A program made the position numbers and the translations under genes. Shown in pieces: positions 7,711 to 16,959 of a stretch of 64,000 nucleotides of DNA (position 1 is the stretch's first letter; every line of letters starts with the position of its first letter). The stretch is from Rhodanobacter sp. Soil772 (GTDB lineage Bacteria; Pseudomonadota; Gammaproteobacteria; Xanthomonadales; Rhodanobacteraceae). The notes under the pieces are model-generated. The model ran no database searches. It was not told the origin of the DNA and was given only the letters and a program-made list of their open reading frames with translations. The stretch lies in contig NZ_LMSK01000003.1 in the NCBI RefSeq assembly GCF_001428385.1, positions 322,892-386,891 of the forward strand, given 5' to 3'.

Positions 7711-10035
7711 ATGACCCGTACTCGCTCGTTTGCGCGCCGCTGCTGGCCGTGGCTGCGCATCCCGTTCTGGATCGGCATGGGCCTGCTGTTCGGCTTCGTG
7801 CTGCCGTACACGCTGGTGTTGAACAAGCGGGTGCAGGATCGCTTCAACGAGCTGGTGTTCGCGGTGCCCACCAAGGTCTACGCGCGGCCCTTGCCGCTGG
7901 CCACCGGTACGCCGATGACGAGCGCGGCGCTGGAGCTGGAACTGACCTTCGCCGGCTACAGCAACGACGGCAAGGGCCAGGTCGCCGGCAGCTGGGTGAA
8001 GCAGGGCGCGCGCTACACGATCGCCTCGCGCGGCTACGCCGGCCCGGACGGCGGCGAGCTGCCCAAGCGCATCCGCGTCACGCTGAGCCGGGGCATGGTG
8101 CAGTCGGTGCAGGACGCAGCCAGCGGCAAGCCGATTGAACTGGCCCACCTGGACCCGGCGCGCATCGCCACGCTGTACGGTGCCAGCCAGGAAGAGCGCC
8201 GCTTCGTGCGCCTGGCCGACGTGCCGCCGCTGATGGTCAGCGGCCTGCAGGCGGTCGAGGACCGCGACTTCAACCATCACATCGGCATCGACGTCAGCGC
8301 GATCGCGCGCGCCGCGTTCGCCAACCTGCGTGCCGGGCATACCGTGCAGGGCGGCTCCACGCTGACCCAGCAGCTGGTGCGCAACCTGTTCCTCAGCCGC
8401 GACCAGAACCTCACGCGCAAGATCAACGAGGCGCTGATGTCGCTGCTGCTGGAGGCGCACTACAGCAAGGGGCGCATCCTCGAGGCCTACGTCAACGACG
8501 TCTTCCTCGGCCAGCAGGGCGGCCAGGCGGTGCACGGTTTCGCGGCGGCGTCGGAGTTCTACTTCGGGCGCCGGCTGGAAGACCTGCGGCCGCAGGAGAT
8601 CGCGCTGCTGGTGGGCATGGTGAAGGGGCCAAGCTACTACGACCCGCGCCGCTCGCCGCAGCGTGCGCTGACCCGGCGCAACCTGGTGCTGCAGGAATTC
8701 TTCGAGACCAACCTGATCAACGCCGGCCAGCTCAATGCCGCGCAGGCGGCGCCGCTGGACATCGTCAAGAACGGCCAGCTGCCGCACAACCGCTTCCCCG
8801 CCTTCATGGACCTGGTGCGCAAGCAGATCACCGCCGACTTCGACGAGCAGGCGCTGCGCGAGGGCAACTTGTCGATCTTCACCACGCTCGATCCGGCCGC
8901 GCAGCTGTACACCGAGCAGGCGATCACCAGCGCGCTGAAAGGCCTCGGCAAGCGCGGCGACGGCGTGCAGGCGGCGGCGGTGGTGACCAGCGCGCAGACC
9001 GGTAGCGTGCTGGCCGTGGTCGGCAGCAAGATGCCGGGCGATCCGGGCTTCAACCGCGCGCTGGATGCGCGCCGGCCGATCGGCTCGACGATCAAGCCGT
9101 TCGTCTACCTGGTCGCGCTGACCCAGCCGGAGCGCTGGAACCTGGCCAGCATGATGGACGACAGCCCGGTCAGCCTGCGCCAGCCCGACGGCAGTTACTG
9201 GACGCCGCAGAACGACGACCACCGCAGCCACGATCCGCTGATCATGGTCGACGCGCTGGCGCACTCGTGGAACCTGGCGACGATCCATCTGGGGCTGCAG
9301 GTAGGCCTGCCGCGAATCCAGGCGTTCCTGAAATCGTTCGGCATCGGCGACATCAATCCCAGCCCGTCGCTCTTGATCGGCGCGCTCGACCTGGCGCCGC
9401 TGCAGCTGACCCAGCTGTACCAGTACCTCGCCGCCGACGGTCATGCGCTGCCGCTGGTGGCGGTGCGCGGCGTGCTCGACGGCAACGGCCGCACGATCAA
9501 GCGCTACCAGGTGCAGGGCGGTCGCGGCGAATACCAGGAAGCGGTGCGCCTGACCACCTGGGCGATGCAGCAGGTGGCCGAGTACGGCACCGCCAGCGCG
9601 CTGGGCAATTCCGCGCTGGCCTCGCTGCACGCCGCCGGCAAGACCGGCACCAGCAACGACATGCGCGACAGCTGGTTCGCCGGCTTCACCGGCGAGCACC
9701 TGGCAGTGTTCTGGATGGGCCGCGACGACAACAAGCCGACCACCCTGTTCGGCGCCAGCGGCGGCCTGCGCGCGTGGCGCGACCTGTTCGCCAAGCTGCC
9801 GAGCCGACCGTTGTCGGCTGCGCCCGGCGAGGGGCTGGAGATGGCCTGGATCAACCCGACCAGCGGCAAGCGCACCGAATCGCAATGCGAAGGCGCGCAG
9901 CAGGTGCCGGTGATCGCCGGCACCTTGTCGGCCGATACCGAAGGCTGTTTCTGGCAAAGCCTGTTCGGCGGCAGCGACAACCCACCTTCCACCGGAGCGG
10001 CTTCCCCCGCGCCCGACGTACCGAGCGGAAACTGA
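7711..10035 (+). CDS. mrcB: Bifunctional penicillin-binding protein, class A (PBP1B type)
   Basis: This is a bitopic inner-membrane peptidoglycan synthase of 774 residues. After a short basic cytoplasmic tail there is one membrane segment (about 15-35), a UB2H-like region, the GT51 glycosyltransferase domain with AVEDRDF (catalytic Glu near 182) and QGGSTLTQQLVRN, then the transpeptidase domain with the SxxK motif in RPIGSTIKP (Ser near 459), the SWN motif near 519 and KTGT near 644. All key residues are intact. The ATG at 7711 is preferred over the in-frame TTG at 7702; the Shine-Dalgarno is weak. A TPR lipoprotein gene follows after 2 bases and may act with it, by analogy with outer-membrane activators such as LpoB, though it does not resemble LpoB. 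Confidence 0.93.
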   Translation: MTRTRSFARRCWPWLRIPFWIGMGLLFGFVLPYTLVLNKRVQDRFNELVFAVPTKVYARPLPLATGTPMTSAALELELTFAGYSNDGKGQVAGSWVKQGARYTIASRGYAGPDGGELPKRIRVTLSRGMVQSVQDAASGKPIELAHLDPARIATLYGASQEERRFVRLADVPPLMVSGLQAVEDRDFNHHIGIDVSAIARAAFANLRAGHTVQGGSTLTQQLVRNLFLSRDQNLTRKINEALMSLLLEAHYSKGRILEAYVNDVFLGQQGGQAVHGFAAASEFYFGRRLEDLRPQEIALLVGMVKGPSYYDPRRSPQRALTRRNLVLQEFFETNLINAGQLNAAQAAPLDIVKNGQLPHNRFPAFMDLVRKQITADFDEQALREGNLSIFTTLDPAAQLYTEQAITSALKGLGKRGDGVQAAAVVTSAQTGSVLAVVGSKMPGDPGFNRALDARRPIGSTIKPFVYLVALTQPERWNLASMMDDSPVSLRQPDGSYWTPQNDDHRSHDPLIMVDALAHSWNLATIHLGLQVGLPRIQAFLKSFGIGDINPSPSLLIGALDLAPLQLTQLYQYLAADGHALPLVAVRGVLDGNGRTIKRYQVQGGRGEYQEAVRLTTWAMQQVAEYGTASALGNSALASLHAAGKTGTSNDMRDSWFAGFTGEHLAVFWMGRDDNKPTTLFGASGGLRAWRDLFAKLPSRPLSAAPGEGLEMAWINPTSGKRTESQCEGAQQVPVIAGTLSADTEGCFWQSLFGGSDNPPSTGAASPAPDVPSGN

Positions 10036-10037
10036 TC

Positions 10038-10565
10038 ATGCAGTACTTGAGCAAACGTTTTTTCCCGCTGCTGCTGGCGACGGGCCTGCTGGCCGGCTGC
10101 GGCATGTTCGCCACCACGCCGCCACCGGCCGCGCAGCCACCGCTGCCGACGTATGACCAGGTCGCCGCGATCCGCGCCGCCGGCGATCGCGAGAAATCCA
10201 TCATCGCCGTGAATCCGCTGCGTGACCCTGGCATCGGCGCACTGCAGGACGCCGCCAGGCGCGACGAACAGACCGGCAAATACGTCGACGCCGCGGCCAT
10301 GCTGGACCAGGCGCTGAAGCTCAGCCCGGATTCGCCCGACCTGCTGCAGGAACGCGCCGAAATGGCGGTGCGCCTGAAGGATTTTTCCGCGGCCGAAAAA
10401 CTGGCCCACAAGTCCTGGTCGCTTGGCCCCAGGCTGGGCCCGCTGTGCGCGCGCAACTGGCAGACCATCGTGGAGATGCGCCTGCAGGCGCGCGATGCGA
10501 ACGGCGCCGCCACGGCACGCAAGTGGGTGGGGCAGTGCCACAAGGCCGGGATTCCACGCTACTGA
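10038..10565 (+). CDS. TPR-type lipoprotein
   Basis: A 175-residue lipoprotein. The signal peptide ends in the lipobox LLAGC (Cys near residue 21), followed by a Pro/Thr/Ala-rich linker and then helices with a TPR pattern (QTGKYVDAAAMLDQALKLSP). It begins 2 bases after the PBP stop, so it is almost certainly co-transcribed with it. The coupling to a PBP1B suggests a role in envelope growth; this is inference from position. The exact family was not recognised. Confidence 0.8.
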   Translation: MQYLSKRFFPLLLATGLLAGCGMFATTPPPAAQPPLPTYDQVAAIRAAGDREKSIIAVNPLRDPGIGALQDAARRDEQTGKYVDAAAMLDQALKLSPDSPDLLQERAEMAVRLKDFSAAEKLAHKSWSLGPRLGPLCARNWQTIVEMRLQARDANGAATARKWVGQCHKAGIPRY

Positions 10566-10660
10566 GCGACCCGCCGCGCGTCATGGCGGGACATATCGGG
10601 CAAGCGCTTGCCAGAACGATCCGAGCAGTTGTTCGTCGGCGACCGGATCGGCGCGCCGTT

Positions 10661-11050
10661 TCAGAACAGCGCCGCCAACACCAGCACGATGCCGACGATG
10701 CTCGCCGCCCAGATCAGGGTGCGCAGGTAGGGAATGCCGGCGGCATATACCGGCACGTAGGCCAGCCGGGCCCAGAAGTAGAGCTGGGCGCCGAGCACGG
10801 TCATGTTGTCGTGGCGCTGCAGCAGGTGCGCGGCCAGCACCACGGCGACGAACAGCGGAAAGGTTTCCAGGAAATTCGCGCGGGCGCGATCCAGTCGGCC
10901 GCCGATGCCGCTGAGCGGTGGCTTCACTTCGTCGCGCGCGCTGGCGGCCCAGCCCAGTCCGCGCTGGCCGACCGAGCAGGTCGCGGCGAGCGCGATCTGC
11001 ACCAGTCCCAGCACGACGCTCCACACCAGCATGCACAATTCGGTCGTCAT
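10661..11050 (-). CDS. MAPEG-family membrane protein
   Basis: A 129-residue integral membrane protein with four predicted hydrophobic segments. The central part, with ARANFLETFPLFVAVVLAAH and a following FWARLAYVPVYAAG segment, matches the MAPEG family (membrane-associated proteins in eicosanoid and glutathione metabolism; bacterial members are small four-helix proteins of mostly unknown substrate). The start is the ATG at 11050. It converges on the lipoprotein gene. A glutathione-linked role is family knowledge, not visible here. Confidence 0.8.
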   Translation of the reverse strand: MTTELCMLVWSVVLGLVQIALAATCSVGQRGLGWAASARDEVKPPLSGIGGRLDRARANFLETFPLFVAVVLAAHLLQRHDNMTVLGAQLYFWARLAYVPVYAAGIPYLRTLIWAASIVGIVLVLAALF

Positions 11051-11125
11051 GATGCGTCTCCCCCGTGGCGGTGCCGGCGCATGGTGAACCATGGCCGGCG
11101 CCGCTGCCAGTAGCCGCGGCGAACG

Positions 11126-11674
11126 CTATGCCGCGCGTCTGGCGCGGACGCGGGAGAGGAACTGCTCGACCCGTTCCAGCGGGATGCGGTCGCCGGCATC
11201 GCGTCCGTAGTACGCCTCGATGATGCGGCCGTGCTCGTTGATCAGGAAGTCGGCCGGCATCAGGTTGCCGGTGTTGAGGCCGGCCAGGCCGACCAGGCGC
11301 ATGCCCTTGAGCAGGGTCGGCACGCGCGTCACGATCGCTTTCAGCTTGCGCCACAGCGAACGCTCGATGCCGTAGAGCTCGTGTGCGCTCGACGTGGGAT
11401 CGGCGGCGATCTGGAACGGGCGCGGCCGGTGTCCGGCGAAGCGCAGCACGTCCGCCTGCGAGGCGCTGAACACGGCGACAATGTCCAGTCCGCGCGCGGC
11501 CAGTTCCGCGTGCTGGTTGGTCAGCTCGTAGATGCGGAAATTGCAGAATGGGCAGGCAGCATCGCGGAAGAACGACAGCAGGGTGAGCCGGCCGCGGCTG
11601 CTGGTCATGATCGGCTGGCCATGGATATCGACCAGGTCGAGCGCGGGGGCCAGCTCGGGTGCGAACAGTCTCAC
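11126..11674 (-). CDS. Peroxiredoxin-like protein (AhpC/TSA, thioredoxin fold)
   Basis: A 182-residue thioredoxin-fold protein. The redox motif is CPFC in DAACPFCNFRIYEL (about residues 41-44), following a beta strand LTLLSFFRD, and the rest follows the AhpC/TSA pattern (GLDIVAVFSAS, PADFLINEHGRI). It probably reduces peroxides or thiols using a CxxC pair. The GTG at 11674 is chosen because AGGAGA lies 6 bases upstream; a longer read-through frame lacks such a site. It is divergent from the helicase gene at 11786, with about 110 bases between them for both promoters. Confidence 0.8.
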   Translation of the reverse strand: MRLFAPELAPALDLVDIHGQPIMTSSRGRLTLLSFFRDAACPFCNFRIYELTNQHAELAARGLDIVAVFSASQADVLRFAGHRPRPFQIAADPTSSAHELYGIERSLWRKLKAIVTRVPTLLKGMRLVGLAGLNTGNLMPADFLINEHGRIIEAYYGRDAGDRIPLERVEQFLSRVRARRAA

Positions 11675-11785
11675 GTCGGTTCTCCTTCGGTAGGCGGGCG
11701 CATGGCTGCCCAGTTGATGCGCCGGCGTTGGTCGAGGTTCCCGTTGCCGCTTTGTCGCACGCTGCCGCTCCGCCATACTTGGCGG

Positions 11786-13759
11786 ATGAACGACCTCGAT
11801 GACACCGAGTCCGACGACGTCGGCGCCCTGCTCGGTGCCGACGGTCCGTTCGCGCGCGAGCTGCCGAACTTCGCGCCGCGGCTCGCCCAGCAGGCGATGG
11901 CGCGCGCGGTGCAGCAGGCGATCGCCGGGCGCGACACGCTGATCGCCGAGGCCGGCACCGGCACCGGCAAGACGTTCGCGTACCTGGTACCGGCGCTGCT
12001 GTCGGGCGAGCGGGTGATCATCTCCACCGGCACCAAGACGCTGCAGGACCAGCTGTATTTCCGCGACCTGCCGAAGGTGCGCTCGGTGCTCGGTGCGCGC
12101 TTGAAGACGGCGCTGCTGAAGGGGCGCGCGAACTACCTGTGCCTGTACCGGCTCGACCAGACCGTGCGCGAAGGCGCCACCTTCGAGCGCGCGCAGGCGG
12201 CGCAGCTGGCGACGATCCGCGCGTGGTCGGCGCGCACCCGCCGCGGCGACCGCATGGAGCTGGCCGAGGTGCCGGAGGAATCGCCGCTGTGGCCGCGCGT
12301 CACTTCCACGCCGGAAAACTGCCTTGGCGTGGAGTGTCCGTTCTTCGACGATTGCCACGTGGTGAAGGCGCGGCGCGAGGCGCTGGAAGCCGACGTGGTG
12401 GTGGTCAATCATCACCTGCTGTTCGCCGACCTGGCGCTGAAGCAGGAAGGCTTCGGCGAGATCCTGCCGGGCGCCGCGGCGTTCATCCTCGACGAGGCGC
12501 ACCAGATCCCCGAGCTGGCCGGGCAGTTTTTCTCGCAGAGCATCAGCGCGCGCCAGCTCACCGACATGGCCAAGGATGTACTGACCGAATGCAACGGCAT
12601 CACCGGCGCGATCGGCCTGCTGCTGGAGCCGGTGGAAGCGCTGCAGGAGGCGCTGCGCAAGCTGCGCCTGGCGCTGGACGCGCTGCCCGCGCGCGGCGCA
12701 TTCCAGTTGCTGGAGGATCGTGCCGACGTGCGCACCTCGCTGCACGACTTGCGCGAACTGCTCGCCACGCTGGCCGAACTGCTCGCCTCGCAGGCCGAAC
12801 GCTCGCGCGGCTTCGCCAACCTGCACGAGCGCGCCGAGCTGTTCACCGAACGGCTGGATCGCATCGTCGAATCGCACGGCGATCATGACGTGCGCTGGTA
12901 CGAAACCTTCCCGCGCGGCTTCGCGCTGTATGCCACGCCGCTGGATCTCGCCGTGCCGATGCGCGGCCTGCGCGAACGCACTCAGGCGGCGTGGATCCAC
13001 ACTTCGGCCACGCTGTCGGTGGCCGGCAACTTCGACCACTTCGCGCGCCAGCTCGGCCTCGACGAGCCGCAGACGCTGAGCCTGGAAAGCCCGTTCGACT
13101 ACGCGCACCAGGGCCTGTGCTACCTGCCGTCCGGACTGTCCGATCCGAACGCCCGCGACTACACCGAGCAGGTGATCGAGACCGTACTGCCGGTGCTGCA
13201 CGCCTCCAACGGCCGCGCGTTTCTGCTGTTCACCTCGCATCGCGCATTGCGCCGCGCGGCCGAACTGCTGCAGGACAAGGTGCCGTGGCCGCTGTTCGTG
13301 CAGGGCACCGCCCCGCGCCCAAGACTGCTGGAGGAATTCCGCGCCAGCGGCCACGGCGTGCTGCTCGGCGCGGCCAGTTTCTGGGAAGGCGTCGACGTGG
13401 TCGGCGAGGCGCTCAGCGTGGTGGTGATCGACAAGTTGCCGTTTGCCGCTCCCGACGATCCGGTGCTGATGGCGCGGCTCGCCGCGCTCGAACAATCCGG
13501 CATCAACCCGTTCATGGGCTGGCAGGTGCCCAGCGCCGTGATCGCGCTGAAGCAGGGCGCCGGCCGCCTGATCCGCGACATGCACGATCGCGGTGTGCTG
13601 GTGCTGTGCGACCCGCGCCTGACCGGCAAGGGTTATGGCAAGCTTTTCCTCGCCAGCCTGCCGCCGATGCCGCGCACGCGCGAACTGGCGGATGTACAGG
13701 CGTTCTTCGATACTGCAGAAGCCCGTTCGTCCCTGGATCAGGTCCAGGGCAGGCTCTGA
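11786..13759 (+). CDS. yoaA: DinG/YoaA-type iron-sulfur DNA helicase
   Basis: A 657-residue superfamily 2 helicase of the XPD/DinG group. Visible motifs: Walker A in EAGTGTGKT (about 55-63), four cysteines that would bind a 4Fe-4S cluster (one in NYLCLYRL near 118, three in NCLGVECPFFDDCHV near 178-192), DEAH near residue 236, VVNHHLL just before it, and C-terminal motifs including SFWEGVDVVGE and QGAGRLIRD. The length matches YoaA (about 640) rather than DinG (about 715), hence the symbol. The role is 5'-3' unwinding in repair or replication-fork processing (family knowledge). The ATG at 11786 has no strong ribosome-binding site. Confidence 0.87.
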   Translation: MNDLDDTESDDVGALLGADGPFARELPNFAPRLAQQAMARAVQQAIAGRDTLIAEAGTGTGKTFAYLVPALLSGERVIISTGTKTLQDQLYFRDLPKVRSVLGARLKTALLKGRANYLCLYRLDQTVREGATFERAQAAQLATIRAWSARTRRGDRMELAEVPEESPLWPRVTSTPENCLGVECPFFDDCHVVKARREALEADVVVVNHHLLFADLALKQEGFGEILPGAAAFILDEAHQIPELAGQFFSQSISARQLTDMAKDVLTECNGITGAIGLLLEPVEALQEALRKLRLALDALPARGAFQLLEDRADVRTSLHDLRELLATLAELLASQAERSRGFANLHERAELFTERLDRIVESHGDHDVRWYETFPRGFALYATPLDLAVPMRGLRERTQAAWIHTSATLSVAGNFDHFARQLGLDEPQTLSLESPFDYAHQGLCYLPSGLSDPNARDYTEQVIETVLPVLHASNGRAFLLFTSHRALRRAAELLQDKVPWPLFVQGTAPRPRLLEEFRASGHGVLLGAASFWEGVDVVGEALSVVVIDKLPFAAPDDPVLMARLAALEQSGINPFMGWQVPSAVIALKQGAGRLIRDMHDRGVLVLCDPRLTGKGYGKLFLASLPPMPRTRELADVQAFFDTAEARSSLDQVQGRL

Positions 13760-13805
13760 GCGTAGCGCAGCCCGCCGGCAAACCCGATCGAGAGAGGACA
13801 GCAAC

Positions 13806-14174
13806 ATGGCCAAGGTCACCGGACTCGGCGGCATCTTCTTCAAATCGCGCGATCCCGCCGCACTGTCGGCGTGGTACGCGGAACACCTCGGCCTCAACGC
13901 CGAGGAATGGGGCGGCACCCGCTTCGACGAAAACGAACAGCGTCCCGGCTACACCCTGTGGTCGCCGTTTGCCGCCGACACCGGTTATTTCGGACCCGGC
14001 ACACAGCCCTACATGATCAACTTCCGCGTCGACGATCTCGACGCGCTGCTGGCGCAGTTGCGCACCGCTGGCGTCGAGGTGGACGAGCGCATCGAGCAGA
14101 GCGAGTTCGGTCGCTTCGGCTGGATCGTCGACCCCGAAGGCACGCGCATCGAGTTGTGGCAGCCGCCCGCGTAG
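13806..14174 (+). CDS. Glyoxalase/VOC-superfamily protein
   Basis: A 122-residue single-domain protein of the vicinal oxygen chelate superfamily. It shows the two beta-alpha-beta-beta-beta halves: GIFFKSRDPAALSAWYAEHLG at the start and INFRVDDLDALLAQL followed by GWIVDPEGTRIELWQP at the end. The final Glu in IELW is a usual metal ligand. The substrate is unknown; members include glyoxalases, dioxygenases and antibiotic-resistance proteins. The start ATG follows a GAGAGAGGA site. It lies 46 bases after the helicase gene. Confidence 0.82.
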   Translation: MAKVTGLGGIFFKSRDPAALSAWYAEHLGLNAEEWGGTRFDENEQRPGYTLWSPFAADTGYFGPGTQPYMINFRVDDLDALLAQLRTAGVEVDERIEQSEFGRFGWIVDPEGTRIELWQPPA

Positions 14175-14216
14175 CAACGCGATTCCGTCGTGCCGTGAAG
14201 CCAGATCCGGCGACGC

Positions 14217-15140
14217 TCAGGCCACCGCGATCTCGACCGTCACGTGCACCAGTTCCTCGTGGACGGCCAATTGCCGGCGGACTTCCTCGGCGCTAATGGC
14301 CGAGGTGGCAACCAGCCCGAGGATGCAGGCGTAGCTGTTGCGGCCGACACGCCAGACATGCAGGTCGCTGACGGCCGCCGCCGCGAAATGCTCTTTCACC
14401 ACGTCGCGGATTTCCTCGACCACCGGCAGGTCCATTTCGGCGTCCAGAAGAATCCTGCCGGACTCGCGCAGCAGGCCGAAAGCCCAGCGCGCCACCAGGA
14501 TCGAACCCACGATGCCCATGACCGGATCGAGCCAGGCGGCGCCGTAAAGCTTGCCGCCGACCAGCGCGACGATGGCGAGCACGGAGGTTGCCGCGTCCGC
14601 GATAACGTGCAGGTAGGCCGCGCGCAGGTTCACGTCGTGGTGATGGTGATGGTCGTGCCCGTGCCCGTGGCCATGCTGGTGACTGTGCTCTCCCTTCAAC
14701 AGCCATGCGCACAACAGGTTGACGCCCAGGCCGATCACCGCGATCAGGATGGCCTCGTCATAGTGGATCGCGGCAGGCGCGAACAGCCGTTCGACCGACT
14801 GGACCATCATCAGTGCGGCGACGACGGCGAGCAGCAAGGCACTGCTGTAGCCACCGAGTATTTCGATCTTCCACGTGCCGAAGGCGAACCGCCGGTCCTT
14901 CGCGTAGCGCCTGGCGAACACGTAGGCCATGACGGACAGCCCCATCGCCAGCGCATGCGAACTCATGTGCCAGCCATCGGCCAGCAGGGCCATCGAGTTC
15001 AGCCAGTAGCCGCCCACGATTTCCACGACCATCATGGCTGCCGTGATGAACACCACGCGCCGGGTGTTGCGCTCCGCCTTCGCATCGACGTGGTTGAACT
15101 GGTGGCTGTGGGTGAATAGCGAGATGTCGGGGACGGGCAT
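14217..15140 (-). CDS. dmeF: Cation diffusion facilitator, DmeF-type nickel/cobalt exporter
   Basis: A 307-residue CDF transporter that exports divalent metal from the cytoplasm in exchange for protons. Six membrane segments are visible; the metal-site residues are in ADGWHMSSH (Asp55, His58, His62) and HVIAD (His178, Asp182). A cytoplasmic loop between segments 4 and 5 (about 152-168) is extremely His-rich. The N-terminus also carries several His (THSHQFNH). The start ATG at 15140 is divergent from an RcnR-type regulator gene, with an operator between them. The pairing with that regulator is why I favour Ni/Co (dmeRF) over zinc. Confidence 0.85.
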   Translation of the reverse strand: MPVPDISLFTHSHQFNHVDAKAERNTRRVVFITAAMMVVEIVGGYWLNSMALLADGWHMSSHALAMGLSVMAYVFARRYAKDRRFAFGTWKIEILGGYSSALLLAVVAALMMVQSVERLFAPAAIHYDEAILIAVIGLGVNLLCAWLLKGEHSHQHGHGHGHDHHHHHDVNLRAAYLHVIADAATSVLAIVALVGGKLYGAAWLDPVMGIVGSILVARWAFGLLRESGRILLDAEMDLPVVEEIRDVVKEHFAAAAVSDLHVWRVGRNSYACILGLVATSAISAEEVRRQLAVHEELVHVTVEIAVA

Positions 15141-15156
15141 GATTCGTTCTCTGGCT

Positions 15157-15177
15157 ATATACTCCCCCATAGTATAT
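15157..15177. promoter_or_regulatory. RcnR/DmeR-type operator between dmeF and its regulator
   Basis: An inverted repeat, ATATACT-CCCCC-ATAGTATAT, in the 55-base gap between the divergent genes. Read on the minus strand it is TACT-ATGGGGG-AGTA, close to the known RcnR site TACT-G6-N-AGTA. It overlaps where either promoter would need its -10, so apo-repressor binding could silence both genes. Confidence 0.72.
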
Positions 15178-15195
15178 GACCGTCAGGCCACCGCC

Positions 15196-15465
15196 ATGTC
15201 GCACATCCAGGAAAACCGGAAGAAACTGGTCGCCCGGGTTCGCCGCATCGGCGGCCAGGTGGCTTCGCTTGAACGCGCCATCGCAGGCGACGAAGAATGC
15301 GGCGCCGTGCTGCAACAGCTGGCCGCCGTGCGCGGCGCGGTCAATGGCCTGATCCTCCAGGTGATGGAAGGGCACCTGCGCTCCCACGTGGCCGATACCG
15401 GCAACACGAAGCAGCAGGACGAGCTGCTGCCGGTGCTTGCCGTGCTGAAGAGCTACCTCAAGTAG
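15196..15465 (+). CDS. dmeR: RcnR/CsoR-family metal-sensing repressor
   Basis: An 89-residue all-helical DUF156 (CsoR/RcnR/FrmR) repressor. The ligand fingerprint His3, Cys35, His60, His64 is fully present, which is the nickel/cobalt set of RcnR rather than the copper set of CsoR or the formaldehyde set of FrmR. Conserved RRIGGQV (helix 1) is also present. It should bind the G-tract operator at 15157-15177 and release it on metal binding, inducing itself and the divergent efflux gene. The start ATG lies 19 bases from the operator. Confidence 0.87.
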   Translation: MSHIQENRKKLVARVRRIGGQVASLERAIAGDEECGAVLQQLAAVRGAVNGLILQVMEGHLRSHVADTGNTKQQDELLPVLAVLKSYLK

Positions 15466-15575
15466 CTGCCGGTCGGGCTGTCGGCAGGAGGTCGCGGTCG
15501 ATGCCCGAAGGCACTCGCATCCAGCCGCGGCACCCGTCAAAGTAGCGGAGGTCTTCGTCGCAGCGGAGCAAAGCC

Positions 15576-16013
15576 GTGAGCCGAACATCGAATCGCGATC
15601 GACAGCCGGCGCCCGATCCCGGCGAACCCGAACGGGTCACGCCATCCGGGCTATTGCCCGTGCTGGAAGCACTGCGCCGGCGCGAGCCGATCTTCCACCG
15701 CCCCGAATTCGGCAGCACTCGCGCCGACTTCGAACGCATGGCTGCCACCGACTTCTGGGAAATCGGCGCCTCCGGCCGGCGCTACAGCCGCGCCCATGTC
15801 CTCGACGTGCTGGAACACCGCGCCCCCGACCCCGCCGAACACACCTGGAAAACCCGCGACTTCCATTGCCGCGAACTCGGGCCGGATACCTACCTGCTCA
15901 CCTACACCCTGGAGCAGGGCGAGCGGGTGAGCCGGCGCAGCACGATCTGGCGGCGCAATGGCGACGAGTGGGTGATCGTGTTTCATCAGGGGACGCTGGT
16001 GAGGGTACTTTAG
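15576..16013 (+). CDS. DUF4440/NTF2-like protein
   Basis: A 145-residue protein of the NTF2-like cone fold, DUF4440 type: a helical start, ADFERMAATDFWEIGASGRRY, a middle DFHCRELGPDTYLLTYTL strand pair, and a closing RRNGDEWVIVFHQGT segment. Such proteins bind small ligands or act as isomerases, but no catalytic residue can be assigned. The GTG at 15576 has a GGAG site about 9 bases upstream. The first 20 residues are Pro/Arg-rich and may be linker or overextension. Confidence 0.7.
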   Translation: MSRTSNRDRQPAPDPGEPERVTPSGLLPVLEALRRREPIFHRPEFGSTRADFERMAATDFWEIGASGRRYSRAHVLDVLEHRAPDPAEHTWKTRDFHCRELGPDTYLLTYTLEQGERVSRRSTIWRRNGDEWVIVFHQGTLVRVL

Positions 16014-16107
16014 GGATCGCCTTTGGCCGGTTGCCCGACGCCTGCCCGCGGCAGCGGTCAACTCGAAGCGTGGTTGTTCGAGATGCCCTTAATGGATAGT
16101 GACCGCA

Positions 16108-16782
16108 TCAGTCGAGCGGCGCGCCGAAGCGGTCCGTGCGCGGCAGGTAGTGATGTTCCGGGTCAAGCGAGGCAACCACGTGGCGGGCGCGGCCGACGAT
16201 CTCTTCACGCGGGAAGAAACCGAAGTAGCGCGAATCCATGCTGTTGTCGCGGTCGTCGCCGAGCAGCAGGTAGTGGCCGGATGGCACACTTACCGGGCCG
16301 AAGTTGCTGGCCGGGCTGGGGCGGTAGTCGGACAGGCGGATCGCGTGGTTCATCGCACCGTAGTGTTCGATGGCGTAGTGCGCCGGATCGCGCAGGTCGT
16401 CGTGGATGCCGGTGTAGCTGCCAGTGGCGTAGCGGGCGGCGTGGCCGTTGATGAAGATCGTGTTGCCGCGCATCGCCACCTGGTCGCCGGGCAGGCCGAT
16501 CACGCGTTTTACCAGACGCTCGCGCGCGGCCTGCGAATCCAGCACCACGATGTCGCCGCGCTGCGGGTCGGCCAGGTGCAGCAGCGAGACGTGGGTCAGC
16601 GGCAGGCGCACGTCGTAGGCCAGCTTGTCGACCAGGATGCGGTCGCCGATGCGGATGGTTGGCTGCATCGAGCCGGTCGGCACCACGTTCCAGTCGGCCA
16701 CCGCGCTGCGGAACACGATCATGCACAGCATGAAGGTGATGAAGCCCTTGTTGCGGGCCAGGAATCTCGCGATCGCGTGCAT
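16108..16782 (-). CDS. lepB: Signal peptidase I
   Basis: A 224-residue type I signal peptidase that cleaves exported preproteins at the periplasmic face. One membrane segment (about 10-28) precedes the catalytic domain, with Ser38 in VPTGSMQPT and Lys92 in LVKRVIGLPGD forming the Ser-Lys dyad. The conserved GDDRDNSMDSR box is present near the end. It is shorter than E. coli LepB (324), with one rather than two membrane anchors, as is usual for S26 enzymes outside enterics. It may be a second, specialised copy: a typical lepB would lie next to lepA and rnc, and neither is here. Confidence 0.9.
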   Translation of the reverse strand: MHAIARFLARNKGFITFMLCMIVFRSAVADWNVVPTGSMQPTIRIGDRILVDKLAYDVRLPLTHVSLLHLADPQRGDIVVLDSQAARERLVKRVIGLPGDQVAMRGNTIFINGHAARYATGSYTGIHDDLRDPAHYAIEHYGAMNHAIRLSDYRPSPASNFGPVSVPSGHYLLLGDDRDNSMDSRYFGFFPREEIVGRARHVVASLDPEHHYLPRTDRFGAPLD

Positions 16783-16959
16783 GGCATTCCCCTGTCCGGG
16801 TCGGTCGGCTTGCCCGTCCTGCAGTGACCGCGCCGGCGGCGCGAAGTTTCGCTGTCATCCGCACGTCATCTTGCGGCCTGCGGGCCGGCCGCGCTTGCCC
16901 GCGTTGCCGCCGTTGGGACTGTTGTGATCGACACTCCGGATCAAGGGAGTGCTTGGGAC

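Noticed and set aside
15466..16107. Possible small RNA or tRNA in the gaps around the DUF4440 gene
   Set aside because: No cloverleaf or strong terminator was found; the gaps of about 110 and 94 bases show nothing specific.
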